Shown here piece by piece: positions 37,301 to 49,290 of a DNA stretch of 64,000 nt. Each line of letters starts with the position of its first letter. The stretch's first letter is position 1. A model generated the notes under the pieces. That model worked only from the letters and a program-made list of their open reading frames with translations. It was not told the origin of the DNA and did no database searches. Origin of the DNA: Cucumis sativus (taxonomy: Eukaryota > Streptophyta > Magnoliopsida > Cucurbitales > Cucurbitaceae); contig NC_026658.2 of the NCBI RefSeq assembly GCF_000004075.3, positions 25,594,075 through 25,658,074 of the forward strand, given 5' to 3'. A program made the translations under genes and the position numbers.

Positions 37301-37806
37301 ACAAAGACAAATTCCTAGGCTACTATACCGATTTGTGCAAGATTTTTGGGAACATATTAGACAGAGGAGTTAACGGTCAGTGTACGGGTGAAACCAACAA
37401 TGGAAATTTGGAGATAAAGGTGGATGGAAATGAACACCTACTACTGAAGTCAAGAGAGACTCAAATTTCTCAACAGAGAAAGCGTCCTGCAGACATAATA
37501 TCATTGGACAGAGAGCTGTCGAAGAAAGTGGATAGAACCGAGAACGACGTGCAGAAAGCTATCTCTGAGATGGCAGGTGTTGTCTCAAAATTGGTGAACA
37601 TGAAACAGCAACATAACTATAAAGCAGTGGAAGGCGCCATTGATGCTCTTCAAGCTATACCAGACATTGATGATGAACTAATGTTAGATGCTTGTGATCT
37701 ATTAGAAGATGAAAGGAAGGCTAAAACATTTGTGGCTTTGGATGCAACCTTGCGAAAAAAGTGGTTACTAAGAAAGCTTCGTTATCAAGCCACTTCCTTA
37801 CAGTAA
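34355..37806 (+). CDS. Four-repeat Myb/SANT-like domain protein, PIF/Harbinger-related
   Basis: Eight exons: 34355-34687, 34769-34919, 35066-35400, 35499-35649, 35993-36333, 36413-36563, 36660-36997 and 37279-37806, giving 775 residues. Four Myb/SANT-like (Myb_DNA-bind_3) modules start near residues 13, 165, 330 and 500. Each has RTYWTP or a variant, then F/L-I-D-L/E-L-M/L-L-x-Q, AWxxM, YxxL and GFxWxE. Each module is one long exon ending in WDxY-x-K plus a following HPDARSY-type segment. The last exon adds a basic and coiled tail with LDACDLLEDERKAKTFVALD and RKKWLLRKL, like accessory Myb proteins of PIF/Harbinger transposons. It is probably nuclear and DNA- or chromatin-binding, and probably domesticated. 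Related plant proteins (At2g24960 as I recall; L10-interacting MYB-like) share this layout. The start Met at 34355 is the first in the exon after a likely leader intron; 34334 is the alternative. Confidence 0.85.
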
Positions 37807-38946
37807 CTAGTAAGTATTTTGCTAACTTCCAACTAAGTTTACTGAGTAAAAAAATGATTTTTGTTTGTTGTTTCTTATATTGTTGTATGGTTTCATCCAC
37901 CTCTCCCTGACTGGTTGATAATCATGTAGTTATAAGTGATTGAAGTTAACTTTTTACCTTAAACGTTTGCTTTAACGGTGTACATGATGGAGTATAAAAT
38001 GGAAAAGGTTTTAGACTTTAAGTTGGCTTAGCCTGAGTTTAGTTCAATCTATCGTGGTCACTTACTTGATTTAATATTCTATAAATTTTTGGTTAAGTAG
38101 ATTATCATGTGAGATTAGTTAATGTATGGATAAACTAATCTTGACCATTCATGAATTAAAAGAAAAGTTATGTTACACATCATATATCCTCTTTCTTTAT
38201 TAGGTAAGAGATTTGTTTTAGAATTTTCATATCGGTAACCCATATGTTTGAAGTTTGGGAGAAATTAGAGGTGTCAAGTTTTTTGTTTTCTTATCCATCT
38301 CTTCCGCAAGCTTTCATTTTCATCAAATTGCAATTAGAGATGTTCAACGACTGGGAATTTTGAGGTTCCAAGTTAACTTTGTTGACAATTAAACAAATTG
38401 ATGATTCCTTAGCAAGTTACTAAGAAATTGTCCGTAAAAACAGTTTGTTTTGATACTTGAAAAAGTGGAGGCGTAATATGTTAGTAGTTTCTAAGGGTGA
38501 GCATGATAGATCAAAAGATGAGTCGACCAACTATGTTGGAAAATTATAAATTGGCAAAGTTCAAAATATTTTTAAAGAGTTTAACCGACTAAGTTTGACT
38601 CTTCGACAGTCAGGATTGGTTTGAACATTTGTCGAAAAACCAACCCCAACCAACGCTCAATCCACAACTCTTAAAGCCTATCACTCAGATTGTCAGGGCA
38701 AAATCCCACAATAACAAGTAATTCTCAAATTGCGTCATATACCAATACTATTATGATATTGTTATAAAAACATGAAAAGAGATGAAGTAAATACAAGTTT
38801 CACTCATACACCGTACCAATACAATTTGGACAAGCCTCTATGACGGTAAACGTATGTACATCTTCTGTTCATTTTCTTTTCTTTTCTTTTCTTTTTCTAC
38901 CTCTAATATTTAACTGCTACAAATTTTTCCCCATCAGCTCCACGTT
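37807..38946. other. Convergent spacer between Myb-like and GPX genes
   Basis: Contains the 3' regions of both genes, a truncated relative of the hAT-like element starting near 38492, and a short (CTTTT)n microsatellite near 38873-38896. No gene was recognised. Confidence 0.5.
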
Positions 38947-41679
38947 TTAGGCAGCAACAAGCTTTTGGATATCCTTCTGAAAAAACGTAAAAATTGTAAT
39001 CAGAATAGCACAAGTTTAAGGGAAGCTTTTACCAACTGAAAAAAGCACTTATTTAGCTTGGTTGGCTATGAATACATAGTTCATGACTTAAAAACTATGT
39101 TTTAATGTCAAAGAAAGGAGTATATGCTAATTTCTACTGAACTCATATTGGAAAAAGTAACGTTTTAGATTTACCACTCCAAAAATTCTTTATATAGAGT
39201 TTCAGTCTACCTATTCATGATTATTGCAGACCTACTTTCATCAAGATAAAATTATTTCCATCTTTTCTTTGGGTTGATGCAATTTGAATTTGGTATTTTA
39301 TAGTATAGTATTCATGAAGGTTCAAATTCCATGTTCAATTCGTATAGTTGTTTGCACTAGGGGAGGAGTGGGTGGACCGATACTCAATGATGACAAATAA
39401 TGTTTTGAAAAAGTTAATTTGGAAAGTTGAAGAACACAATTTAATAGCTAAAACAGCTGAAGCTTGCAGCGAAAATTCAAAATGGTGCACCTAAAAAGAA
39501 GTAGAAAGAAGGGAAGAAAAAACAGCCCTACCTCAATTTGAAAAGGCGATGTTGTTGGTGGGTATCTCTCAACAACTTTACCATTTTTGTCCACCAAAAA
39601 TTTCTCAAAGTTCCATTTGATAAGATCACCTAAAAACCCTCCAGCACTTGATTTAAGAAACTGATATACTGGGGCAGTATTTGGACCATTGACATCAACC
39701 TGATATGCAGCAATTCTGTCACTATTTTGCTAAACAGTAATAGCATGTGTATGAGTGATTCTAAAAGCGTTAAAATTATTTTGTATCATTTTCAAAATTA
39801 AACTTTTAATTTATATAGTGATTGGTTTAACAATTTCAAAATCAGTTCCAAACATGCACGTTTCGTGATAATATGTGTAGTCAGTTTACCTTGTCAAAAA
39901 TTGGGAACTCGGCCTTGAACCTTGAGCAGGCAAACTGCTTGATTTCTGGATTGGACCCAGGTTCTTGGCCCCCAAATTGGTTGCAAGGAAAAGCCAAAAC
40001 CTCTAGCCCTGCCCTCCCAAACAAACACACATACATACATAAGAACGTGATGATAAACAATGTCAACAATTCGTTTCTTAACCAAACACAAATCTCCATA
40101 CTCTATTTCTTTTGGCTGAACCTGATATATTCATCTTGGATTCAACTGAAATCTAAACGAAAGTTAACCAAATAACATATGAGTAAATCAAGTTAATATG
40201 ATGCCTGAACCAATATCAGTTCTCCAGAAGTTCAATCTTGCACAGCCCCAAAGGAATTAAGGTTTTCATCATCCAATTCTCTTTACTAGGATTGAAATAA
40301 TTTTTTGAGTGCTTAAGAACTCTTTTCTTACCATCTATAAAAGCCCTTTTGTAAGTACTTGAAAAGTCATTTTACATAACCGGTGATTCGAGGATATGAA
40401 CCCCCCCCCCCCCCCCCCCACATTGGGAGATGCAATCTTGTCCTAGAATTGCAGTAACCATCTTATAAGCTAAAGAAAGCTACACAATCATTTGATGAAA
40501 CGAAAAATAGAAAAATATATCAGATTAGCCTGTTCAAGTAATTTGTTAGGTGTCTTTGGCGTGGTAGTAGATAATGCAACCCATACCAAAGCATTTTCAT
40601 ACCTTGAGCTTTGTATTTCTCATACAAGTGTGACAGTTCTGAGTAGTTTGCAGTAGTCAAGCCACTGTCATAACAAAAGAAATTCTGGATTAAACTATTG
40701 ACATATAAATTCTTCAAGAAACTCAATTGCATAATTTAAAGCTAAGTATCTACTATCTAGTGTAACCAAAGTTATGTAGTTTGAATACCATCTAGATGCA
40801 ACGTTTACTATCAGAAGAACCTTCCCTTTGAACTTGTTCAGTGAAACACCTTTGCCATCAATATCCTGCACCAGAAAACATTCCTTACATGTCTCAAGCA
40901 TTCTAAAGAAATCCATTTTCAAAATTTCAATTAAGCCTCCCAACACATTCAGATTTACAACTTTCCACAACGGTGGCCATATGCCATATGTGCTAAAAAA
41001 TTTATTCGAATTTTAAAGTCTATTATGTAAAGGTGTGACTGTTAAGTGTTTTTATGTGCAAAAAGAGTACTTTTAAACATTGAGAAAGTGGTTCCCAATA
41101 GAACTGAAGTTACAATATAATCATTCAAAATCTCTAATTAACACCATGTTTAAATCAACTCATATACCACAAAAGCTTGAGCAAAGATAATATATCAGAA
41201 AGCATATACTCTTAAACAGCATCGGAGCTTCTTTACTCCTTTCGTATGAAAACAATGACCAAAAAAACAAGCAAATTCCCAGATTAACAACAGTTCATCT
41301 TAAACTCTGGCTGAATTATATCTACATATACTCAGAGAAACAAACAGTAGATCAACTTCACCAGAACAATTTTGAAGAATAGACAGTAAGAAGAAAAAAG
41401 AATAAAAACCTTAACAGTGAAATCGTAAATACTCTTCTCCGTAGCAGCTCTAGCAGAAACACCAGAAAATCGAGCTTTCGAAAACACCCCACGAGAAATT
41501 GAGGACTGCATAGTCAAATTATGGCGCAGAAAAGGCGATTTGGAAGCTGCAAGCGAGGATTTGAGTGAAGGAATCAAGTTAGCGGCCATGGAAGGCCATG
41601 AAGCAAAGGAATAGCAGAAACGTGTTGAGGTTTTCGAGCAGACATAGATTGGAGCTGGGAAAGTAGCGGATAAAGACAT
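38947..41679 (-). CDS. Glutathione peroxidase, chloroplastic (thioredoxin-dependent type)
   Basis: Six exons on the minus strand: 41679-41410, 40865-40789, 40664-40603, 40008-39890, 39699-39532 and 38976-38947, giving 241 residues. About 80 N-terminal residues, rich in Ser and Arg, form a chloroplast transit peptide. The GPX fold follows: NVASRCGLTTANY with peroxidatic Cys116 (Cys, not selenocysteine), [14 protein letters not shown] with Gln151, resolving Cys164 in FACSRF, and Trp205 in IKWNFEKF. Plant enzymes of this type reduce lipid and hydrogen peroxides using thioredoxin and protect thylakoid membranes. The C-terminus is KDIQKLVAA. Closest in layout to Arabidopsis GPX1/GPX7. Phases close; Met31 is a possible internal start but would cut the transit peptide. 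Confidence 0.93.
40401..40419. repeat. Run of 19 C bases
   Basis: An uninterrupted C tract (G on the gene strand) in intron 3 of the GPX gene. Long C tracts are rare in AT-rich plant introns and are prone to length change. Confidence 0.9.
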
Positions 41680-42114
41680 GGAATCTCCTTGAATGAAGTG
41701 TGATTGAGAATTGGAGGATGGGAAGTTGGTGTGTGATAGATTTTACAGAGCGTTTATGGAGATGATGAAGAATAAATAACAGATTGCGACTAACTATGTG
41801 AATGGCACATTTCTCTAAGTTCATAACAAAACAATGGTTTAGATGTGGAAGATGTGGTTACACGTGGTATTGTGTAGATTATTTTAATTCTTATGAACCA
41901 AAAACATTCATTAATTTATTTTCAAACCAACAACAATAATAATAAGGGTAATAATAATGTTTGCGGCTGTGGTGGTGAGCCATTGATGGTTAGGAGGTCC
42001 ACTTTATGCTATTTACATACACTATGTATTAAAAATAAGAGAATAGAGCTTCCCAACTTCATCTCTACTCAATTTTCTAAATTATAAAAATGAGTTTTTC
42101 AAAAATAACAAAAA

Positions 42115-42420
42115 AAAAATTATCATAATAGAGTTTAAGTTCCAACATTTTCTAAATTTACAAAAGTAACAAATTTAAATGTAAAAATTCTCTTACATCT
42201 CTATAATAATTTATGATTACCATCTAATAGTAATTTGATATAACTAATTTTGTCATATTTACAATATGCAAAAAATTTGTGTTTTTTTAAATGTTTTTGT
42301 CATTTGATACAATTTTTTCTTAAAAAATGACAAATTTAAAAGCATATTATGGTCAATTACTGGTCATATTTGCCAAATTTGCAATATAAAAAAAATAAGT
42401 GTTATGAGCTGATTTTTTTT
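42115..42420. repeat. AT-rich dispersed repeat, family C copies
   Basis: Two adjoining copies, in reverse orientation to those at 17040-17435, share TTTCTAAATTTACAAAAGTA, TTTGTCATATTTACAATATG and GCCAAATTTGCAATAT. A further copy at 43415-43620 has TTTGTCGTATTCGCAATATG. Confidence 0.45.
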
Positions 42421-43774
42421 CTAACTATATTAAAATTTGAATTATGTCAAGAACATAAATTGATAAACTTCTATCATTATCTATCAATGTCTATTATTGA
42501 TTAAAAAAAACAATCTTAAATTTTGTTATATATTTTTTAATTTTTTTTTATCAAATTTGTTATCTTTTATAAAGTAATATTAATATTGTCACTCTTAAAT
42601 TTAGGTTAAAGCATTTGTTCTTATATTTTTTCACTGAATTATAAACTCTCATCAATATTTTCTTTTTTATCAACCATTGTTGTAAAGAGAAGTAAGTTTG
42701 TATTATTGACTTTATTAGAGGTTAGTTTTTCATTGCGTATTCAATTTCCTATCACGTAGTTATTGTCCTAAAAGCAAGTGATGCGTTCTCCACATTGTTT
42801 GTATAAAAGTCAATAAAAGAGGAAAGGTAAATTCACTTACGTTTGATATTTACTTTAGTTTGAAAAGGTTTGGATATATTGAAAGTTTGGAAGTAACAAA
42901 TAACAACATAAAATTATTAAGAACTGCTTAATTAGTTGCCAGTGTGGTTTAGATTTTATAAAATAAAAGTTAAAAGATAATCTATGTATGGTTATTTTAA
43001 AAAACAATAAAATAAATAAAATAAAGAAACAATATTAGATTCCTCTCCAAACATGTTAAAATAAGCTTAATTGACATAGTGTATAGCATGTGAAGTTTGA
43101 AGTTTTAAATGTAATAATCAAAAATAAAGAAGAAGAAAGTTAAATAATAAACATAAATCAAAATATGAAAAATAAAAGGTAAATAAATAAACGAAAATTG
43201 AAAAAATAAACTATAGTTTTTTGGAAAAGAGAAAGTAAATATATTGGAAAAGCACCAAGTGTGAAGGTGGATTTTCTACAAACACCATGTAAAATATAGA
43301 AGAGAATTCGAATAGATTGAAAAAAAAAAAAAAACAAAAGAAAAACTATGAAAGCATCATGAGTTTTTTCTACATTTAAAAAAAAAAAAGAAGCAAAATA
43401 TGTTAGTATTTTCTAAAGGAATTTTTGTACAAATAGCGAAAAGATTTATGAAAATAAAATTTGTAAAATGCAATTTTTAAAGTGATGATCATTTAATAAC
43501 TTACGATGAACGTCCAATGACCGTATGATATTACTAATTTTGTCGTATTCGCAATATGCAAAAAAAATTGGTAATATTTATTTTTCTGTAAATGTTGGAT
43601 GAAACTTCTATTTTCTAAATTGTAGAAGTAGCCATTTTAAAATCGAATAACCTGTGACAGCTATTTAATAACCCTCTAATTGTTGTTTAATATATCTAAT
43701 TGTCAAATTTATTTAGTGCACAATTTTATTTTTTGTTACTCTATTCGAACTTGCAATTAAACTCACAAAACTGA

Positions 43775-43856
43775 GCCCACAAACCTATGGGACAGGCCCA
43801 ATTCCGGATCAGAAAAAAGTTACTGGGCCAGAATAAACCGGCTGGCCCAGGGCCCA
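43775..43856 (+). promoter_or_regulatory. Site II cluster, eIF(iso)4G promoter
   Basis: Five GGCCCA/TGGGCC/AGCCCA elements lie at 43775-43779, 43795-43800, 43824-43829, 43844-43849 and 43851-43856. Such clusters are typical of genes for translation components. Confidence 0.5.
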
Positions 43857-44099
43857 CGTTACGCTTTATAGATTCAGTGCAGAAATAATAATGATAATAA
43901 TTAATTTTGTAAACAAGTGCATAAATAATTATTGAATTTTATTTCTGAAAGTATTTAATTTAATTTGGATTCGGCCTTCCCAAAACAATAAGGAAAGACA
44001 CGAAATCCTAAAATGGAAGAGATTTTAATTACCAAAAGGAAAAAAAAAGAGATTTGTAATTATTACAAAATTAAGAAAAGAAAAGAGAGGAATTTTTTT

Positions 44100-44172
44100 G
44101 GCTAATAAAAAATAAAAAGAAAAAAGAAAAAAGAAATAAAAAGAAAAAGAAAAAAGAAAAAAGAAAAAGAAT
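44100..44172. repeat. Polypurine A/G tract
   Basis: About 70 bases almost purely of A and G on the + strand, in units like GAAAAA. It lies just before the presumed transcription start of eIF(iso)4G. Confidence 0.7.
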
Positions 44173-44457
44173 AACGGCAACAATAAGGGTTTCTTTGGTG
44201 CTCGCGTTTCTCCTCACTCACCCCATTTTCTCTTTGCAGCTGCGAAGAGATACAGAGAGAGAGACGCAGGTAGAGATAGAATCCCACTCTGTCTCTATCT
44301 GTCGAAATTAATCTCCAAAATCCAACATCCTCCATTTCCAATCCTCTCTTTTTTCTCCGCCTCCATCGTTTCTACCTCTTTCTCTCTCTAAATCTACCTT
44401 TTTTCTTCTCTCATCCCTCTCTGTTCCGTTCAACAATCGGATTGCATCGCTGGAGTT

Positions 44458-47400
44458 ATGCAGGCAGATCAGACGGTGATAAGTTTGAGACCAGGTGGTG
44501 GCGGTGGCCTTCGTGGAAGCAGATTTGTTACTCCTCGCTTCGATTCCTCCTCCGCCGACTCTTCGTCTCTTCGTCCACATGGCGGCGTTGCTTCAATCCT
44601 CAAGGTCGAATTTTATCACTTTTTATTTTGTAAATAGCGTTAGGGATATGGTTTTCTTGGTATATGTATATGTGTACGGATTACTTTTTGGGGTTTTTAT
44701 GGTGTCTTTGTGTTATTTTTATTGATTTGGATGCGTGGATTTGTTTTTATAGATCTGGAATCTACGAAAGTGTTATCTTTTTCCCGTTTTGAGGTTCTTT
44801 TCACTTTGGGTTTTACCTTCCTGTTGTTGACGTCTCTTTGTTTTTTTTCAACTATCCTGATTGGAGTGCCAATTGGGATCAGCCTGAAATTGTTAAGTTT
44901 TGAGGAATGTTTGGTTATTGACATCTTTTTTTGCAGTCTGAATGTTAACGATTTTAGTTGATATCAGATTGTAACCTATGGGGTTTATGTTGATGGTCGG
45001 GATTTTTTTTCTCTATAAAGTGATTTTGTCCTAATTCTTGTCAGGGCACTCAAGTACGTGTACCTGATGTAAATATGGACATAGAATATGATGTAGGATT
45101 TTAGGTGGGCATAGCTTGAGTTAACGATGCCCATAAAGAGACTACATTACATATAAATTTTCAAAACTTCAATCGATTGGTAAATGCAGCGTGATAATAG
45201 GATTTGGGGCATTGATTTTGGTCAGGAAAAGTGGCTTCTGTGTGTCAAAAACTAGATGTTTAAAGTAGCATTGCATTTCTTATAAAAAAATAAATAAGCA
45301 AAATAGCATTGCTATTTCTCATTTCTAAAAGAACTAAAAACTATGTTTCATATATAGACATCGGAACCACCATGAGTAGGAGAGGTAATCGAAGAGGCAA
45401 ATTGTATTATAGATACTTTTGGTGTCATGCATTCAAACCACGATGCTAACCATTGTACAAGGTTTCATGGCTAAATGTTGTACAGTCAGGTTGTGGTTCG
45501 GGGGCACTTGTGATTATAAATATAAGATGGGGGCATGAGAAGTTCTCTATATTGCTTTACAAATGTCTAGTAGTTCATTTGTCTATAGGCCTGAGAAATT
45601 TCTTTTTCTTACAATTTTTATGATTTGTTTGATTACATATTAATCTAATCATTGTATTCTGTAAACTTGTTTTAGACTGGCGATCTACGGTTTGAAGGTC
45701 GTGAGCGAATCCAATACACCCGAGACCAGCTTCTTCAGCTTAGAGAGGTATTTGTTCATTTGTCTATCTCCAACCCTTGTTTGGTTGGTGGATGGCTAAT
45801 GCTTGTTGTTGGTGGAGATTAAACTAGTATATCTTTTTTGATGTCATATTTAATTAAATCTGTGGTGTTGCTTGGGTAATGATTGTCATCATATGCATTG
45901 TTCACATGTAAAGATAGTTAATTAACATATATTTATTCTCAGGTTGCAACAGTTCCCGAAGATATCTTGAAAGTCAAACTAGAAGTTGAGTCTGAGATAG
46001 GTGGGGAGGATCAAACATGGAACCGTGCTGAAAGCAATGTGAGTTCAATGGTTTTTTTTTTTTTTTTTTGCTTCCAGAAGTTATTGATCTGACATCATAC
46101 ACACCCGTGAATCATCCATTTACTTCCTACTTTCCATTGTGCACACGCTCTTATATCCTTGCTTGAACTTCAATGACACATGTTCCTATTTTCTTCAGCC
46201 GCAATCGCAATCTCAAAGCCGTTACTTTGAGCCAGACAATCGAGATTGGCGTGGCCGATCTGGGCAGGTTCCGGGCTCCACGGAGGAAGGCTCTTGGGAT
46301 GCAAATAAGGATTTGTCTGGACAATCTGAGTCAAGGTTCCAAGACTCGAATAATAGAACTCAAGTTTCTGGTAACCAAGGGGTAATAATTTCCTATAAAT
46401 TTACTTAACCTAACCTATATTGAAATCATAAGAATGCATTTTTTATTATTTTTTTCATTTCAGAAGTAGGATAGATATCAATTTGTTACTATGTATACCC
46501 ATACTCGTAATGATCTATTTCTTTTTGGATATTAGATGATGTGAAGGTATATTATGGGATCCTCTATCTATTCCATTCACGAAAGTTTTACATTCGACAT
46601 TAGTTTTTGAATGAGCCCCTTTCTCTGTTGATGTATTTCTCCTGGCTCTTGGTCGGTCTTATTTTTTCTGTGCAAACAGGTTGGTACACCTGCTCTTATC
46701 AAGGCTGAAGTTCCTTGGTCAGTTAGAAGAGGTAATATCTCAGACAAGGAACGGGTTTTGAAGACAGTTAAAGGGTAACTATTATTCACTCTATTTATTA
46801 TTTCCCAACATTTCATGGAACATTGGAATTAACTTTAGTATTTTTCTGTTTCCCTTTTTTGCAGTATACTTAATAAATTGACTCCGGAAAAGTTTGATTT
46901 ACTCAAAGGTCAACTGATTGACTCTGGAATTACATCTGCTGATATTTTGAAGGTTCCTACTAATGCGCTTTGCGTATTTATTTCTATACTTTTATTAGAT
47001 AGATAATGGAGTAACGTAATTGAAGTTATGGAATGTAGGATGTCATATCACTTATATTTGAGAAGGCCGTGTTTGAGCCCACATTTTGCCCTATGTATGC
47101 ACTTCTGTGCTCTGATCTTAACGAGAAGCTTCCTTCATTTGCATCTGATGTGCCTGGAGAGAAAGATGTCACTTTTAAACGAGTTCTCTTAAATATTTGC
47201 CAAGAGGCATTTGAAGGTGCTGATAACCTTAGGGCAGAAATCAGGCAGATGACTAGTCCTGAGCAGGAAATGGAAAGAAGAGATAAAGAAAGAATGGTTA
47301 AGCTTCGAACTCTGGGAAACATTCGCCTGATAGGTGAGCTTCTAAAACAGAAGATGGTACCTGAAAAGATTGTTCACCATATTGTTCTGGTAATTTTCCG

Positions 47401-49290
47401 TGCTTGTCCACTTACGTTTTATGTTCTTTCTTCTTAATGGCATGTATTGTTAATTTGATTCTTTTAACAATTCAGGAGCTTTTGGGGCCTGACCCCAAGA
47501 TATGCCCTGCTGAGGAGAATGTTGAGGCTATTAGTCAGTTTTTTAACACGATAGGTAAGCAACTGGATGAGAGCCCAAAATCTCGGCGGGTCAATGATTT
47601 ATATTTCAGCCGGTTGAAGGAGCTCACTGCAAACACCCAACTAGCACCTAGGTTGAGATTTATGGTCCGTGATGTTCTTGATTTACGGGCCAATAGCTGG
47701 GTTCCTAGACGTGAAGAGGTGAATATTTTTTTAAACTGGTTTACAATTTCTTTGTTCTAGTTACTTTACATGGTGCTCTTATATTGTGTCTTTCTGCAAT
47801 TTCTTGTTTGTCTGCCATGGCGTATTATCAGTGGTTATATTTGGGTAGCAAATCATGTAACAATATGATTACAAAGTCACCAACACCCTACTTTTCTTTT
47901 TGGTCCTTTTTCCTCGTTTATGTTTATGGTAGCCTCTAGTAATGAATGGTTCCATTATATTCGCTATTGAAGATACTATTGTATAGGAAGGAATTTAAAA
48001 ATGGCGGTTGTGTGGTATGGTGTTATGGAAGATATTATTGTATATGAAGGAATAAAAATGTGGTTGTGTGGTATGGTGTTATTGAAGATATTGTATATGA
48101 AGGAATATAAAAATGCAGTTGTGGGGTATGGTGAGTGACCGCATGTTTGTTTCTTATTCAGTGATAATTGAAGGGTTTTATTTTCTCTCTTGTTTTTCTT
48201 AACATAATTTGTCATGCCAGTCAACCTGCAAATCTGATGGCTTGTTTCTGGGGTGCAGGTGAAAGCAAAAACCATCACTGAAATTCATACAGAGGCTGAA
48301 AAGAATCTAGGGCTTCGTCCAGGTTCAGTTGCAATGATGAGAAATGGCCGTAATGCCGAGGCACTTGGGGGATTAAGCCCTGGTGGTTTTCCTGTTGCCC
48401 GACCTGGCTTTGGAGGTATGATGCCTGGAATGCCTGGAGGGAGGAAAATGCCTGGTATGCCTGGATTTGAGTCGGACAATTGGGAAGTTCCTAGATCTCG
48501 ATCAATGCCAAGGGGCGAGAGTGGAGGTCATACTCAGGCTTCTGCACGTGTCCAATCATCACTAATGGGCAAATCACCTTCCATTAATTCAAAATATTTA
48601 CCTCAGGGAAGTGGTGGTGTAATTACAGGGAAAACAAGTGCTTTCCTACAAGGTAGTGCTGCGGCATCTCCTGCCCGACCACCAAGTTCCATGCCTGTTG
48701 CTCTCAGCCCTAAACCAGTTGCTCCAGTTGCACCTGTCGTATCTTCTCCTCAGAAGCCTGCCGCTCCTGCTGCATCCAACGTAGCTGAACTTCAAAAGAA
48801 AACCGTTTCGCTGCTTGAGGAGTACTTCAGTGTACGGATTCTTTATGAAGCCCTACAGTGTGTAGAGGAGCTGAAATCCCCAGCTTATCATCCTGAGGTT
48901 GTTAAAAAATCCCTTACCATAGCACTTGAGAAGATTCCGCCACGCGTAGACCCAGTCGTTGAGCTTCTTGAGTACTTGCTTCGCAAGAATGTCTTGACTC
49001 CAAAGGATATAGGTACTGGGTGCTATCTATATGGGTCACAGATGGATGATATTGGCATCGATCTGCCAAAAGCGCCAAACAATTTCGGTGAGATTCTCGG
49101 GAAGTTGATTTTGATCGGGGGTCTGGATTTCACAGTTGTGAAGGAGATTCTCGAGAAGCTGGAAGATGACTACTTCCAGAAATCCATATTTGATGGTGCT
49201 ATGAAGACCCTCAAATCTAGTCCTTCTGGAGAAGGAGTTCTCGCAACTCAAAGCGATGAGGTCCAGGCATGTGAAACTTTACTTGCGTGA
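44458..49290 (+). CDS. eIF(iso)4G: Eukaryotic translation initiation factor isoform 4G
   Basis: Nine exons: 44458-44604, 45676-45747, 45943-46038, 46199-46381, 46680-46774, 46865-46952, 47039-47389, 47476-47718 and 48259-49290, giving 768 residues. The eIF4E-binding motif YxxxxLL is Y63TRDQLL69. The MIF4G domain spans about 190-425 (from [19 protein letters not shown]) and binds eIF4A and eIF3. A Gly/Met/Pro-rich linker (about 450-590) is followed by an MA3 domain near 600-720 ([11 protein letters not shown] onward). The protein is the plant-specific short scaffold of the cap-binding complex eIF(iso)4F in the cytoplasm. Its leader is strongly pyrimidine-rich (44340-44430). The length fits the family and phases close throughout. 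The start is the first ATG after the leader. Confidence 0.95.
47966..48133. repeat. Tandem repeat, three units of 53-59 bases
   Basis: Units start near 47966, 48025 and 48081. Each has ATTGAAGATA or ATGGAAGATA, ATTGTATA, GAAGGAAT, AAAATG and GGTTGTGTGGTATGGTG or a close variant. It lies in intron 8 of eIF(iso)4G. Confidence 0.75.

Larger units (their letters stand above)
41680..44457. other. Divergent spacer between GPX and eIF(iso)4G
   Basis: The first 200 bases are the GPX leader and promoter. From about 42090 to 43720 there are copies of AT-rich family C (42115-42420, 43415-43620) and further AT-rich repeat sequence. The promoter of eIF(iso)4G begins near 43775. No other gene was recognised. 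Confidence 0.5.

Noticed and set aside
44308-44580. 90-codon minus-strand frame over the eIF(iso)4G leader
   Set aside because: It is the complement of the pyrimidine-rich leader and first exon; its Arg/Glu-rich content reflects that composition only.
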